Shown: positions 9,296 through 18,113 of the stretch, one piece after another
Layout: each line of letters starts with the position of its first letter
How positions within the stretch are numbered: position 1 is the first letter of the stretch
Source: CAZMGG01 sp964565715
GTDB taxonomy: Bacteria; Planctomycetota; UBA1135; UBA2386
Direction: 5' to 3'
Assembly: GCA_964565715.1 (NCBI GenBank)
Contig: CAZMGG010000006.1
Coordinates: 1 to 64,000 of the forward strand
Length of the DNA: 64,000 bases
Notes under the pieces: generated by a model
Databases searched by the model: none
What the model saw: only the letters and a program-made list of their open reading frames with translations
What the model was told of the DNA's origin: nothing
Translations under genes and position numbers: made by a program

Positions 9296-11107
9296 ATGGC
9301 CATGATCCGCCCGTTCGTCCCCCTCGCCTTCCTGTTCCTGCCCGCTCTTGTCGCGCCGCTCGCCGCCCAGCAGGGCACCGTCGAGGCCGCCGCCGAGAGC
9401 AAGGTGGAACCGATCCTGTCCGATGCGATGGTCGACAAGATCATCAAGGAGGGCATCGACAACAGCCAGGTGATGCGGATCCTGCGCGACCTGACCTCGA
9501 AGGTCGGTCACCGCCTCACCGGCTCGGACAACTTCACCAAGGCCTGCTACTGGGCCGTCGACGAGTTCAAGGCGATGGGGCTCGACGCCCACATGGAGAA
9601 GTGGGCCGAGTGGAAGCTGGTGTGGAACCGCGGGCCGTGGGTGGGTCGCATCGTCCAGCCGACGCAGGTCGAGATGTACGTGGCCACCGAGGCGTGGACC
9701 GCGGGCACCAAGGGCCTGCAGCGGGGCGAGCTGCGCCGCGCGCCGAAGACCGCGGAGGAGTTCGAGGCGGCCAAGGGGTCGCTGAAGGGCGCGTTCCTGT
9801 GGCGGTCGGGCCGCGTGCCCGCCGACATCAAGAGCAGGTGCGAGGAGGCCGGCATCCTCGGCTGGGTCTACGGCGCCCAGGGTGACGCCAAGTATCCGAC
9901 CCGGGTGCGCGTGTTCGGCAACCACCAGACGGCGATGAAGACCATGGCCGACGTGCCGACGGTGCCGGAGATCGCCGTGCGCAGCGACAACGCCAAGGAG
10001 CTGGCCGACCTGCTGGGCGCCGACAAGCCGGTGGTGGTCGAGTTCGACATCCAGAACAGCTTCCGCGAGGGGCCGATCGAGCTGCACAACGTGATCGCCG
10101 AGATCAAGGGCAGCGAGAAGCCCGACGAGGTGGTGATCGTCTGCGGGCACCTGGACTCGTGGCATCAGGCCACCGGCACGACCGACAACGGCACCGGCAC
10201 CAACACCACGCTGGAGTCGGCCCGCATCCTGGCGGCGGTCAAGGCGAAGCCGAAGCGCACGATCCGCTTCTGCCTGTGGGGCGGCGAGGAGCAGGGCCTG
10301 CTGGGCAGCCGCGCCTACGTCACCCAGCATCGCAGCGAGATGGAGAAGGTGTCGGCGGTGTTCAACCACGACACCGGCACCAACTGGGCCCACAGCCTGA
10401 CGGTGGCCGACACGATGTACGAGCCGATGCTGCGGGTGTTCGCGCCGATCACCAACGAGCGGCTGACCCCGCCGGACCAGGATCACGAGGGGCCGGTGTT
10501 CAAGCTCAACAAGAACGCCACCATCAGCGGCGGCGGCGGCAGTGACCACGCCTCGTTCATCGCCGCCGGCGTGCCGGGCCTCAACTGGAACCTGAAGGGC
10601 CGCAGCGACTACTTCGGCTACACCTGGCACACGCAGTGGGACACGATCGACGTGGCGATCGAGGAGTACCAGCGGCACACCGCGACGGTGATCGCGCTGG
10701 CGGCGCTCGGCACCGCCGATCTGCCGGAGATCCTCGACCGCAGCGGCGTGGTGCGCAGCGGCGGCGGCCGGCAGGGCGGCGCGTTCGCCACCGGCGTGTT
10801 CGACGCCGAGATGGACGGCCTGACGTTCAAGAAGGTCAACAAGGACGGCCGCGCCGACAAGATGGGCATCAAGGACGGCGACGTCATCCAGAAGGTCAAC
10901 GGCAAGGCGATCAAGGAGCTGTTCGAGATCTTCACGATCCTGCGCGACGACCAGCCCGAGGAGCTGGTGTTCACGCTGAAGCGGGGCGACGGCACCGCCG
11001 AGGCGAAGCTGAAGGCCAGCGAACTCGGCCGCGGCGGCCGCCGCCGCGGCGGCGAGCAGGGCGGTGGCCAGGGCGGCAATCGCGGTGGTGAACGCGGTGG
11101 CGACTAG
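9296..11107 (+). CDS. Exported M28 zinc aminopeptidase with C-terminal PDZ domain
   Basis: A 603-residue protein. A signal peptide (MAMIRPFVPLAFLFLPALVAP, cut after LAAQ) is followed by a PA-like insert and an M28 peptidase core. The zinc and catalytic residues are in order: H in GHLDSW (about 285), D in TTDNGTG (about 297), EE in GGEEQG (about 330), D in FNHDTGTNW (about 358) and H in GGSDHASF (about 416). A PDZ domain follows at about 500-572 (GRADKMGIKDGDVIQKVNGK). The tail is a low-complexity Gly/Arg run. The family releases N-terminal amino acids from peptides, here presumably in the periplasm. It ends 15 bases before the kinase gene, so the two are probably cotranscribed. Confidence 0.94.
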   Translation: MAMIRPFVPLAFLFLPALVAPLAAQQGTVEAAAESKVEPILSDAMVDKIIKEGIDNSQVMRILRDLTSKVGHRLTGSDNFTKACYWAVDEFKAMGLDAHMEKWAEWKLVWNRGPWVGRIVQPTQVEMYVATEAWTAGTKGLQRGELRRAPKTAEEFEAAKGSLKGAFLWRSGRVPADIKSRCEEAGILGWVYGAQGDAKYPTRVRVFGNHQTAMKTMADVPTVPEIAVRSDNAKELADLLGADKPVVVEFDIQNSFREGPIELHNVIAEIKGSEKPDEVVIVCGHLDSWHQATGTTDNGTGTNTTLESARILAAVKAKPKRTIRFCLWGGEEQGLLGSRAYVTQHRSEMEKVSAVFNHDTGTNWAHSLTVADTMYEPMLRVFAPITNERLTPPDQDHEGPVFKLNKNATISGGGGSDHASFIAAGVPGLNWNLKGRSDYFGYTWHTQWDTIDVAIEEYQRHTATVIALAALGTADLPEILDRSGVVRSGGGRQGGAFATGVFDAEMDGLTFKKVNKDGRADKMGIKDGDVIQKVNGKAIKELFEIFTILRDDQPEELVFTLKRGDGTAEAKLKASELGRGGRRRGGEQGGGQGGNRGGERGGD

Positions 11108-11122
11108 CGACCGCGCCCGGTC

Positions 11123-13699
11123 ATGACCCAGGAGCCCGGCGGCACCGACTCGGACCTGCTGGTCCGCTACGTGCAGCAGGCGTTGGAGCGGCTCGACCGG
11201 GGTGAGCCGATCGACCCGCAGGCCCTCTGCGCCGGCCATCCGGACCTGGCGCCGCGGCTGGCCGAAGTGCTCGGCCTGGTCGATGCGCTGGCCACCGTCA
11301 GGCGCGAGGCCGGCGACGGCGACCCGCTGCGCGGCGAGGTGCTGGCCGGGCGCTATCACCTGCAGCACTGTCTCGGCCGCGGCGCGATGGGCGTGGTCTA
11401 CGCGGCCGAGGATCGGCAGCTCCGCCGGACCGTGGCGGTGAAGATCCTCGACGTGCGCCTGTTCCGCGATCCGGTGGCGGAGCAGCGCTTCCAGCGCGAG
11501 GCCGAGACGCTGGCGGCCCTGCGGCATCCGGCGGTGGTGCAGGTGCACGACCGCGGCAGCAGCAAGGAGGGCATCCACTTCCTGGTGATGGAACTGCTGG
11601 AGGGCAGCACGCTGGCCAGCCTGCAGGCGGCGGTCGACGGCCAGGAGCCGCTGGCGGCGGCCGCCGGCAGCCTCGGCCAGGCGCTGCCGGAGCGGACCTG
11701 GTGGCGGCAGTGCGCGCGCTGGGGCGGCGAACTCGCCCGCGGCCTCGCCGCCGCCCACGACCAGGGCATCGTCCATCGCGACGTGAAGCCCTCCAACGTC
11801 TTCGTGCGGACCGACGGCCGCGCCGCGCTGCTCGACTTCGGCATCGCCGCCCGCAGCGAGGACCACCGACTCACCGCCACGGCGACGACGCTCGGCACGC
11901 CCTGGTACATGGCGCCGGAGCAGGTCGGCGCGGCCGTGCATGTCACCGCCGCCGCCGACATCTACGGCCTCGGCGCGACCCTCTACCACCTGCTGACCGG
12001 CCGCCCGCCCTACGAGGGCGATCCGGCGCAGGTGCTGGCGGCGCTGCCGACCCGGGACCCGCTGCCGATGCGCGCGGTGCGGCCCGAACTGCCGAAGGAC
12101 CTGGTGGCGGTCGTGGAACGCTGCCTCGAACGCGACCCGCGGCGGCGCTACCCGTCGGCGGCCCTGCTGGCCGCGGATCTCGACGCGTTCCTCGAACATC
12201 GGCCGGTGACGGCGCGGCCGATCGGCCGGCTCGGCCGCCGCTGGCGGGCGTTCCGGCGCGCGCCGGCGCCGGCCCTGGCGCTGCTGGCAGGCGCCATCGC
12301 CCTGCTCCTGTTGCTGGTGGCGCTGCCGCTCTGGCTCGGCGCCGCCGGCCGCGCCCGCGAGGCCGAATGGCAGCGACTGTCGGCGACGCTGCCGGTGCTG
12401 CTCGCCGTCGAGGGGCAGCCCGAGCAGCGGCTGGTCGAGGTGCTGCTGCCCGACCAGCAGCAGGCAATCGCGACCCTGGACCGCCTGCTCGAACTGGCGC
12501 CCGACGATGTCCCCGCAAGGCTGTTCCGCGCCGCCATGCGGCTCGACGCCGGCGACTCGACGGCAGCCGCCGCCGATCTGGGGCACATCGCCGGGGCCGG
12601 CAAGAGCCCGTTCCTCCGGGAGCTGGCGCGCCGCTACGCGGCGGTGCCCGCCGCGGGCCGCGGCACCAGCGCCGTCGACCTCGCGGGACTGCCGGAGCCC
12701 GACATCGCCGAGGCGGCGTTCGTCGCCGGCTTCCACGAGCTGCGCAACCGCCACGTCACCGGCTTCGCCGAACGCGCCGAGCGGCTGCTGGCCCGGGCCG
12801 AGGGCTACGTGCCGGCCCGCGACCTGCGCACCATCGCGCTGCTGGCGTTGACCGACGCCACCACCGATCAGGAGCGGCGGCGCGCGCTGTTCCAGGAGGC
12901 GCACGACGAGACCCTGCGCCTGGAGGTGACCTACGGCGGCCCGACCGCGCGCACCCAGGCGGTGCGCGGCGCCGCCCTGGTCGGCCTGCGCCGCTACGCC
13001 GACGCGGTGCCGGTGCTGGAGGAGTCGCTGCGGCTGCGGCCGGGCCGGCACAGCCCGCTGATCAACCTCGGCATCGCGTTCCGGCGGCTCGGCCGGCCGG
13101 CGGACGCCATGCGGGTGCTGACCGAGGCCCACGCCGTCCGGCCGGACTACTGGAACACCTGCTACACCCTGGCCCAGCTCGCCCTCGACACCGGCGACCT
13201 GGCGGCGGCGCGGCAGTGGGCGGCGAAGGTGCCCGCCGCCGGGCCGGGCGGGCTGGCCTGGCGACAACCCGACCTGCTCGGCACCATCGAGCTCTGGGCG
13301 GCGGTGCAGGCGCGCGGCGGCGACGGCGTGGTGATGCGCGAGGCGGCGAGCCGGGCCGTCGCCCACTACGACCGGGCCCTCTTGGCGCTCGGCGAGGGCG
13401 GCGAACGCGACCGGATGGCCGTGCGGCGGGCGGTGGCCCAGGGCTTCCTGGCCGACCGGCTGGAGGAGTCGGTGGCGGGCTTCCTGCAGATGCTGCAGCG
13501 GGAGCCCGCCAACCCGTTCCAGGTCGCCAACCTGGCCGGCCTGCTGCCGCCCGCGCTGGGGCCGGCGGAGACGTTCTGGCTCGGCGTCTGGCTGCGCCGG
13601 CTGGTGATGGAGCTGGCCGATGCCGATTCGGCGTTGCGACCGCGCATGGCGGCCGAACTGGACGAACTGCTGCACCGCGGGCCGCCGCGGGACAAGTAG
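11123..13699 (+). CDS. Membrane Ser/Thr protein kinase (PknB-like) with TPR-like C-terminus
   Basis: An 858-residue Hanks-type kinase. After a short N-terminal helical region the kinase domain spans about 75-355. The glycine loop GRGAMGVVY is near 88, followed by VAVKIL, the catalytic loop HRDVKPSN near 218, DFG in LLDFGIAAR, and APE in WYMAPEQVG. A single transmembrane helix (ALALLAGAIALLLLLVALPL) lies near 385-405. The C-terminal 450 residues form helical TPR-like repeats, for example YADAVPVLEESLRLRPG followed by SPLINLGIAFRRLG. The kinase would face the cytoplasm, with the repeats on the other side of the membrane. Kinases of this type often accompany ECF sigma factors in Planctomycetota; here such a factor is encoded 1.5 kb downstream. 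A regulatory link between the two is inference. Confidence 0.93.
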   Translation: MTQEPGGTDSDLLVRYVQQALERLDRGEPIDPQALCAGHPDLAPRLAEVLGLVDALATVRREAGDGDPLRGEVLAGRYHLQHCLGRGAMGVVYAAEDRQLRRTVAVKILDVRLFRDPVAEQRFQREAETLAALRHPAVVQVHDRGSSKEGIHFLVMELLEGSTLASLQAAVDGQEPLAAAAGSLGQALPERTWWRQCARWGGELARGLAAAHDQGIVHRDVKPSNVFVRTDGRAALLDFGIAARSEDHRLTATATTLGTPWYMAPEQVGAAVHVTAAADIYGLGATLYHLLTGRPPYEGDPAQVLAALPTRDPLPMRAVRPELPKDLVAVVERCLERDPRRRYPSAALLAADLDAFLEHRPVTARPIGRLGRRWRAFRRAPAPALALLAGAIALLLLLVALPLWLGAAGRAREAEWQRLSATLPVLLAVEGQPEQRLVEVLLPDQQQAIATLDRLLELAPDDVPARLFRAAMRLDAGDSTAAAADLGHIAGAGKSPFLRELARRYAAVPAAGRGTSAVDLAGLPEPDIAEAAFVAGFHELRNRHVTGFAERAERLLARAEGYVPARDLRTIALLALTDATTDQERRRALFQEAHDETLRLEVTYGGPTARTQAVRGAALVGLRRYADAVPVLEESLRLRPGRHSPLINLGIAFRRLGRPADAMRVLTEAHAVRPDYWNTCYTLAQLALDTGDLAAARQWAAKVPAAGPGGLAWRQPDLLGTIELWAAVQARGGDGVVMREAASRAVAHYDRALLALGEGGERDRMAVRRAVAQGFLADRLEESVAGFLQMLQREPANPFQVANLAGLLPPALGPAETFWLGVWLRRLVMELADADSALRPRMAAELDELLHRGPPRDK

Positions 13700-13748
13700 C
13701 TCCGGCGGTTTCGCCGCGAGACGGATTCCCCTGGGTCGGGCGGCCGGC

Positions 13749-13756
13749 GCTACGCT
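13749..13756 (+). promoter_or_regulatory. Putative -10 element GCTACGCT
   Basis: GCTACGCT lies 24 bases before the ATG at 13781. It fits the recurring GCTAnnnT pattern seen before many genes in the window. No clear -35 box is visible. A promoter here would separate the exported-protein and sigma-factor genes from the kinase gene. Confidence 0.35.
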
Positions 13757-13780
13757 GGTCCCCTCGCCCAAGGGTCCGCC

Positions 13781-15205
13781 ATGCTCCGCACCGCCTCTCC
13801 GACGTTCCTGTTCCTCGCGCTCGTGCTCGCCTCGGCCCTGCCGGCCCAGAACGGCTCGCGCGGCATCTTCGCCGGTGTGCCGACGGTCCTGTCGGTGGAC
13901 GGCGATCCATCGCTGCCGCCAGGGACCATGCTGTTCAAGCCGAACGGCTTCACGATGGCCCAGCCGGCGCCGTTCGCGCCGCCGGGCCAGCCGTCGTTCG
14001 ACCTGCGCACGATCCTGCAGGCCCACGGAGCCCCCGCCGATCTCGACGTCGACGACCTGTCGATGGGCGAGGACTGGATCCTCTGCGACGACCAGACCGG
14101 CCGGATCCTGGTGCCGCAAAACCGCTGGGGCGCGATCACCTTCTCGGTGACCCGGGGCAGCGCCGGCGCGCCGGGCAGCCGCATCGCAGCCGAGAGCGCC
14201 GCCGGCCGCGGCGCCGCGGTGTTCTCCTACGTGCTGCCCGGCAGCCTCCTGCCGGCGCCGTTCGTCGACGCGGTGGAACGGGCCCACGACGCCGCCGAAC
14301 TCGGGCTCGGCGCGCTGCCTGGTCCCGAGGTCGACGCCCTCGACCACCTGCTGCCGATCTTCGCCCTCGAGCCCGGCATGCGGGCGATGCTGCCGGCGGT
14401 GCCGGAGCTGTACTTCACCATCGCCAGCGCCGACGTCGGCCGCGTGCCCGCGACGTGGTGGGGCGGCAGCACGCCGAGTGGCGCCACGGTGTTCCTGATG
14501 CGCTGGTCATCGACCGGCGGCTGGTCGCCGCCGCGGGTGTGGAAGCTGTATCGCGAGTTCGGCCTGGTGGCGGCGCAGGACATCGATGGGCTCGCCATCG
14601 ACCTGCTGAACCAGCGGGTGCTGTTCTCGACCCGCACGCCGACGGTGAACCCGATCCGGTTCCTGTACTACGGCAACGATCAGGCGATCCCGACCGACTA
14701 CAAGAAGCCCGACGGCACGCCGGTGTCGACCGGCATCGGGCTCGTCACCAACGACGACGTCGACGCGATCTGCTCGATGGATCCGTCGATCCGGTCGCGC
14801 GGTGGCCGGCCCAACGCGTTCTTCTTCCTGTGCGGCACGCCGCGGGCCGGCGCCCTGTCGCCGGTGCCGCCGCTGCACGGCAGCGCGTTCCGCGGCTACG
14901 ACCCGAATGGGCCGGCGATGGTGATGGACTCGTGGTGCATCGGCTTCCCGCCGGGCACCGGCCAGGGCCCGGGCTTCGCCGCCCTCCTGCTCACGTTCGG
15001 CGACGCCCAGGCGCCGGTCTTCTCGGTGAGCCCGGTGCTGCCGCGCAACCCCAACAACCCGGTGGTCGGCGATCCGGTCCACTACGGCTGGCGCATCCCG
15101 CTCAACCTGAGCCTGCTCGACACGCGGGTCACCCTGCGCTGGTTCGCGGTCGACGCGGGCTTCACCGAACTGGCGGAGGCCTGGCCGGTGCAGGTCCGGA
15201 TCTGA
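13781..15205 (+). CDS. Exported protein of unknown function
   Basis: I do not recognise this family. It has 474 residues and a signal peptide (MLRTASPTFLFLALVLASA, cut near LPAQ), so it should be exported. The mature part contains statements of secreted beta-rich folds: DLDVDDLSMGEDWILCDDQ, then FSVTRGSAGAPGS, a PGMRAMLPAVPELYFTIAS segment and VDAICSMDPS. Asp-rich DVDDLSMG-type motifs of this kind also occur in other large exported proteins of this kind of organism. There is no transmembrane helix after the signal and no catalytic motif I can identify. It ends 5 bases before the sigma-factor gene, which suggests a two-gene transcript. It could be a target or sensor partner of the kinase/sigma pair, but that is speculative. 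Confidence 0.8.
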   Translation: MLRTASPTFLFLALVLASALPAQNGSRGIFAGVPTVLSVDGDPSLPPGTMLFKPNGFTMAQPAPFAPPGQPSFDLRTILQAHGAPADLDVDDLSMGEDWILCDDQTGRILVPQNRWGAITFSVTRGSAGAPGSRIAAESAAGRGAAVFSYVLPGSLLPAPFVDAVERAHDAAELGLGALPGPEVDALDHLLPIFALEPGMRAMLPAVPELYFTIASADVGRVPATWWGGSTPSGATVFLMRWSSTGGWSPPRVWKLYREFGLVAAQDIDGLAIDLLNQRVLFSTRTPTVNPIRFLYYGNDQAIPTDYKKPDGTPVSTGIGLVTNDDVDAICSMDPSIRSRGGRPNAFFFLCGTPRAGALSPVPPLHGSAFRGYDPNGPAMVMDSWCIGFPPGTGQGPGFAALLLTFGDAQAPVFSVSPVLPRNPNNPVVGDPVHYGWRIPLNLSLLDTRVTLRWFAVDAGFTELAEAWPVQVRI

Positions 15206-15210
15206 CGGCG

Positions 15211-15858
15211 ATGGGCGATTGGGCGCAGCTCCGGCAGAGCATCGAGCGGGCCGCCGCCGGTGACGTCGCGGCCCAGGACGAGGTCGTGCGCGCCTGCCTG
15301 CCCGACGTGCGGGCGCGGGTGCATCGCGAGCTGCAGGGGGACTTCCGCCGGCATCACCGCTGGATCCTGCCGTTGTTCAGCACCATGGACGTGGTGCAGG
15401 ACGTGCTGGCGGCGGTGGTGCGCGACCTCGGCGACGCGACCTTCGACGGGCCGGAGCCGTTCCACGCCTATCTCGGCACGCTGGTGCGGCACCGGCTGCT
15501 CGACGCGGTCCGCTTCCACGAGGCCGGCCGCCGCGATGCGCGCAAGCAGGTGCCGGAGCCGACGGCGGGACTCGGCGCGGTGGCGGAGGGCCAGCGGGAG
15601 GCGACGCCGACCCTGGCCGCCAGCCTCGCCGAACGCGCGACGCTGGTGCGGGCGGCCATCGCCGAGCTGCCCGAACGGCAGCGGCGGCTGGTGGAGCTGC
15701 GGCTGTTGGACGGCGAGCCGTTCCCGGCGGTGGCCGAGGCGCTCGGCTACGCGTCCGCCGAGACCGCGCGGCAGTCGTTCGTCGAGGCCCAGGCGAAGCT
15801 GCTGGTGAAGCTGCGGGCGCGCGGGCTGCGGCCCGCGGGCGATACCCTGCGCGGGTAG
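15211..15858 (+). CDS. ECF-type RNA polymerase sigma factor
   Basis: A 215-residue sigma-70-family protein of the ECF size class, with regions 2 and 4 only. The N-terminal part holds a region 2 with STMDVVQDVLAAVVRDLG in place of the usual DxxQE motif, followed by FHAYLGTLVRHRLLDAVR. Region 4 is a helix-turn-helix: AAIAELPERQRRLVELR, then GEPFPAVAEALGYASAETARQS. A variable linker of about 40 residues joins them. It would direct RNA polymerase to a specific promoter set. No anti-sigma gene is adjacent. Control by the upstream Ser/Thr kinase, as proposed for STK-type ECF groups, is an inference. The ATG at 15211 lies 5 bases after the previous stop. Confidence 0.85.
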   Translation: MGDWAQLRQSIERAAAGDVAAQDEVVRACLPDVRARVHRELQGDFRRHHRWILPLFSTMDVVQDVLAAVVRDLGDATFDGPEPFHAYLGTLVRHRLLDAVRFHEAGRRDARKQVPEPTAGLGAVAEGQREATPTLAASLAERATLVRAAIAELPERQRRLVELRLLDGEPFPAVAEALGYASAETARQSFVEAQAKLLVKLRARGLRPAGDTLRG

Positions 15859-15870
15859 TGGGGATGTAAG

Positions 15871-15884
15871 CTGCTGATTAGCAG
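15871..15884. repeat. Short inverted repeat CTGCT-N4-AGCAG
   Basis: CTGCT GATT AGCAG lies 13 bases after the sigma-factor stop and 105 bases before the next start codon. It is immediately upstream of a longer palindrome. It could be an operator half of a composite site or a weak terminator stem. The AT-rich TAGTTTA that follows contrasts with the GC-rich surroundings. Confidence 0.4.
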
Positions 15885-15891
15885 TAGTTTA

Positions 15892-15911
15892 CGAGAATCG
15901 AGCGATTCTCG
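15892..15911. repeat. Perfect 9-base inverted repeat, candidate operator
   Basis: CGAGAATCG, AG, CGATTCTCG form a perfect 20-base palindrome with a 2-base centre. The 2-base loop is too short for a good hairpin and no T-run follows, so a protein-binding site is likelier than a terminator. It lies 78 bases before the start of the repeat/beta-lactamase-fold gene and 34 bases after the sigma-factor stop. Confidence 0.5.
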
Positions 15912-15988
15912 GCGGATTCCACCTTGGGGCCGGGACCGCGGCCTCGCTGGAGCGGGTGTTCGCAACAACCCCTTACGAGGACACCAAG

Positions 15989-18088
15989 ATGATCCGTTCG
16001 AAGCCTTCCTTCTCCCTCTGCTCCGCGGTGCTCGCCGCCGCCGTCACCCTCTCGCTGCCGGCCCAGGACGTGCGCGAGAACAACGCCATCACCAGCTGGG
16101 GCTGGTACTACGGCACCACCGCCGCGACCCTCGACGGCGTGGCCGCCCAGGGCTACCGCATCACCGACATCGAGGTCGAGTCGACCTCGCCGCTGCGCTT
16201 CACCGCGGCGCTGGTGCGCAACACCGGCACCTACCAGAGCGGCTGGTGGTGGTACTACGGGCTCACCGCCGCCCAGGTCGGCAACTACCTCAGCCAGAAC
16301 AGCGCGCGCCTGATCGACCTCGAACCCTATGAGGAGAACGGCAGCACGCGGTTCGCCTGCGTGATGGTGCCGAACACCGGCCAGAACGCCAAGCCGTGGT
16401 GGTACCTGTACGGCACCAGCGGCGCCACGATCGCCACCACGCTGAGCCAGAACAACGCGCGGCTGGTGGACCTCGACTCCTACGAGATCGGCGGCAACAC
16501 CTACTACAGCGCGGTGATGATCGCCAACACCGGCGCCGACCAGCGGCAGTGGGCCTGGTACTACAACGTGCCGATCGCCACGGTCCAGGCCAGCGTCGCC
16601 AACGGCCGCCGGGTCTACGACCTCGAGCGCCGCGGCAACGGCAACTACAACGCGATCCTGATCAACGATCCCACGCCGCAGCACTGGACCTGGTGGTACG
16701 GCATCGACGCCGCGACGGCGTCCTGGGTGTGGCAGCAGTACGGCCACCGCATCTACGACATCCAGACCTACTTCGTCGGCAACGAGCGCCGCTTCGCGAT
16801 CTGCACGATCAACAACAGCAACGCGCTCACCACGCAGGTCGGCGACCTGATGCGCAACACCACCGACGGCACGGTCGGCTGCTACCTGCGGCAGCTCGGC
16901 GGCAGCGAACTGGCCGGGCTCAACGAGAACACCCGGTTCGAGCCGGCCAGCACCATGAAGACCCTGCACCACGTGCACGCCATGCGCCGCGTCGCGCTCG
17001 GCGCGGTCTCGCTCAACACCCAGCTGACCGTGTTCACCGGCACCAGCGGCTCCTGCCCGCTGGACACCAACCCGGTGCAGGAATCCCTGACCACCGTGCT
17101 GCGGGCGATGATGGAGCAGAGCGACAACAACCGCACCCAGGCGGTGGCGGCCTACTTCGGCACCGCCAACCTGAACGCCACCGCGGCGGCGCTCGGCATG
17201 GCCGACACCAGCCTCAACCACCGGATCGGCTGCGCCGGTCCGGCCATCCAGAATCCCAACCAGATCACGCTGGTCGACCTCTATCGCCTGCACGACCAGG
17301 TCCGCAACGGCTACCTCGGCTCGTTCCGCGACGAGTTCTACGAGCACATGCTGAACGGGCTCGGCTGGGGCGGCATCTCGACCATCATCGACCAGGAGGC
17401 GGCGTCCCTGGCGCTGGGCGCGCCGACGGTGACCGCGTTCAAGGCGGCGATGGCGCTGGCCCAGAAGGGCGGCAGCTACACGCTGATCAGCAACAACGTC
17501 ACCCAGGAGCACCGCGCCGGCTTCGGCTACGTCCGGATCCCGTTCGTGCAGGGCGGCCAGGCGCAGGACCGTGAGTACGCGGTCGGCGCCTTCGTCAACG
17601 GCGCCAGCAACGGCACCAACGCCGGCAACGCCGTCAGCCAGGCGGTGGGTGAGATGCTGCGGCCGACCCTGCGGGCGGCGCTGATGACCTGGGACATCAC
17701 CGCCGTGTCGGCGAGCTACGGCGCGGGCTGCGGCGGACTGCTGCACACCGCCAGCGCCGCGCCGCGGATCGGCACGACCTACACCATGAACCTGAGCGGG
17801 GCGCAGCCCAACACGCTGGCGGTGCTGGCGATCGGCTTCTCCGACCAGTACCACGGCCGCACCCGGCTGCCCTTCGAGCTGAGCGGCGCCGGCGCGCCGG
17901 GCTGCTTCGCCCTGTGCAGCCTGGACGGCACCCAGACCACCGTCACCAACGGCAGCGGGCAGGCCAGCCGGTCGCTGGCGATCCCGGCGAGCCCGACCTG
18001 GCTCGGCACCGAGTTCTACACCCAGTTCTATGGCTTCGGCAGCCAGCTCCGCACCAGCAACGGCCGCCACGCCGTGATCGGCGGCTGA
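15989..18088 (+). CDS. Exported polyglycine-hydrolase-like protein: WWYYG repeats + class A beta-lactamase fold
   Basis: A 699-residue protein. The ATG at 15989 has an upstream AGGA and gives a signal peptide (MIRSKPSFSLCSAVLAAAV, cut near LPAQ). Five tandem repeats follow, near residues 36, 85, 135, 187 and 232, each opening with an aromatic block (WGWYYG, WWWYYG, PWWYLYG, QWAWYY, HWTWWYG) and continuing with R-x-x-DLE and a beta strand; these match the bacterial tandem repeat domain 1 type. The second half is a serine-hydrolase fold of class A beta-lactamase type: S321-T-M-K324 as SxxK and S378-D-N380 as SDN. Residues from about 570 carry YGAGCGG and GAGAPGCF, a domain shared with other exported proteins here. 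This repeat-plus-beta-lactamase layout is that of fungal polyglycine hydrolases, which are endopeptidases. Activity here is inferred. Confidence 0.85.
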   Translation: MIRSKPSFSLCSAVLAAAVTLSLPAQDVRENNAITSWGWYYGTTAATLDGVAAQGYRITDIEVESTSPLRFTAALVRNTGTYQSGWWWYYGLTAAQVGNYLSQNSARLIDLEPYEENGSTRFACVMVPNTGQNAKPWWYLYGTSGATIATTLSQNNARLVDLDSYEIGGNTYYSAVMIANTGADQRQWAWYYNVPIATVQASVANGRRVYDLERRGNGNYNAILINDPTPQHWTWWYGIDAATASWVWQQYGHRIYDIQTYFVGNERRFAICTINNSNALTTQVGDLMRNTTDGTVGCYLRQLGGSELAGLNENTRFEPASTMKTLHHVHAMRRVALGAVSLNTQLTVFTGTSGSCPLDTNPVQESLTTVLRAMMEQSDNNRTQAVAAYFGTANLNATAAALGMADTSLNHRIGCAGPAIQNPNQITLVDLYRLHDQVRNGYLGSFRDEFYEHMLNGLGWGGISTIIDQEAASLALGAPTVTAFKAAMALAQKGGSYTLISNNVTQEHRAGFGYVRIPFVQGGQAQDREYAVGAFVNGASNGTNAGNAVSQAVGEMLRPTLRAALMTWDITAVSASYGAGCGGLLHTASAAPRIGTTYTMNLSGAQPNTLAVLAIGFSDQYHGRTRLPFELSGAGAPGCFALCSLDGTQTTVTNGSGQASRSLAIPASPTWLGTEFYTQFYGFGSQLRTSNGRHAVIGG

Positions 18089-18113
18089 ACTGCCGATCGG
18101 CTCCGCCGCGCGC

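Noticed and set aside
7691..14347. A 2218-codon open frame on the minus strand
   Set aside because: It overlaps several well-supported genes on both strands and has only low-complexity Arg/Ala/Gly/Gln content. Very long spurious frames are expected at this GC content.
16946..17140. Antibiotic-resistance beta-lactamase
   Set aside because: SxxK and SDN motifs are present, but the five N-terminal repeats and C-terminal module make a protease-like protein far likelier than a class A resistance enzyme. No typical resistance context is present.
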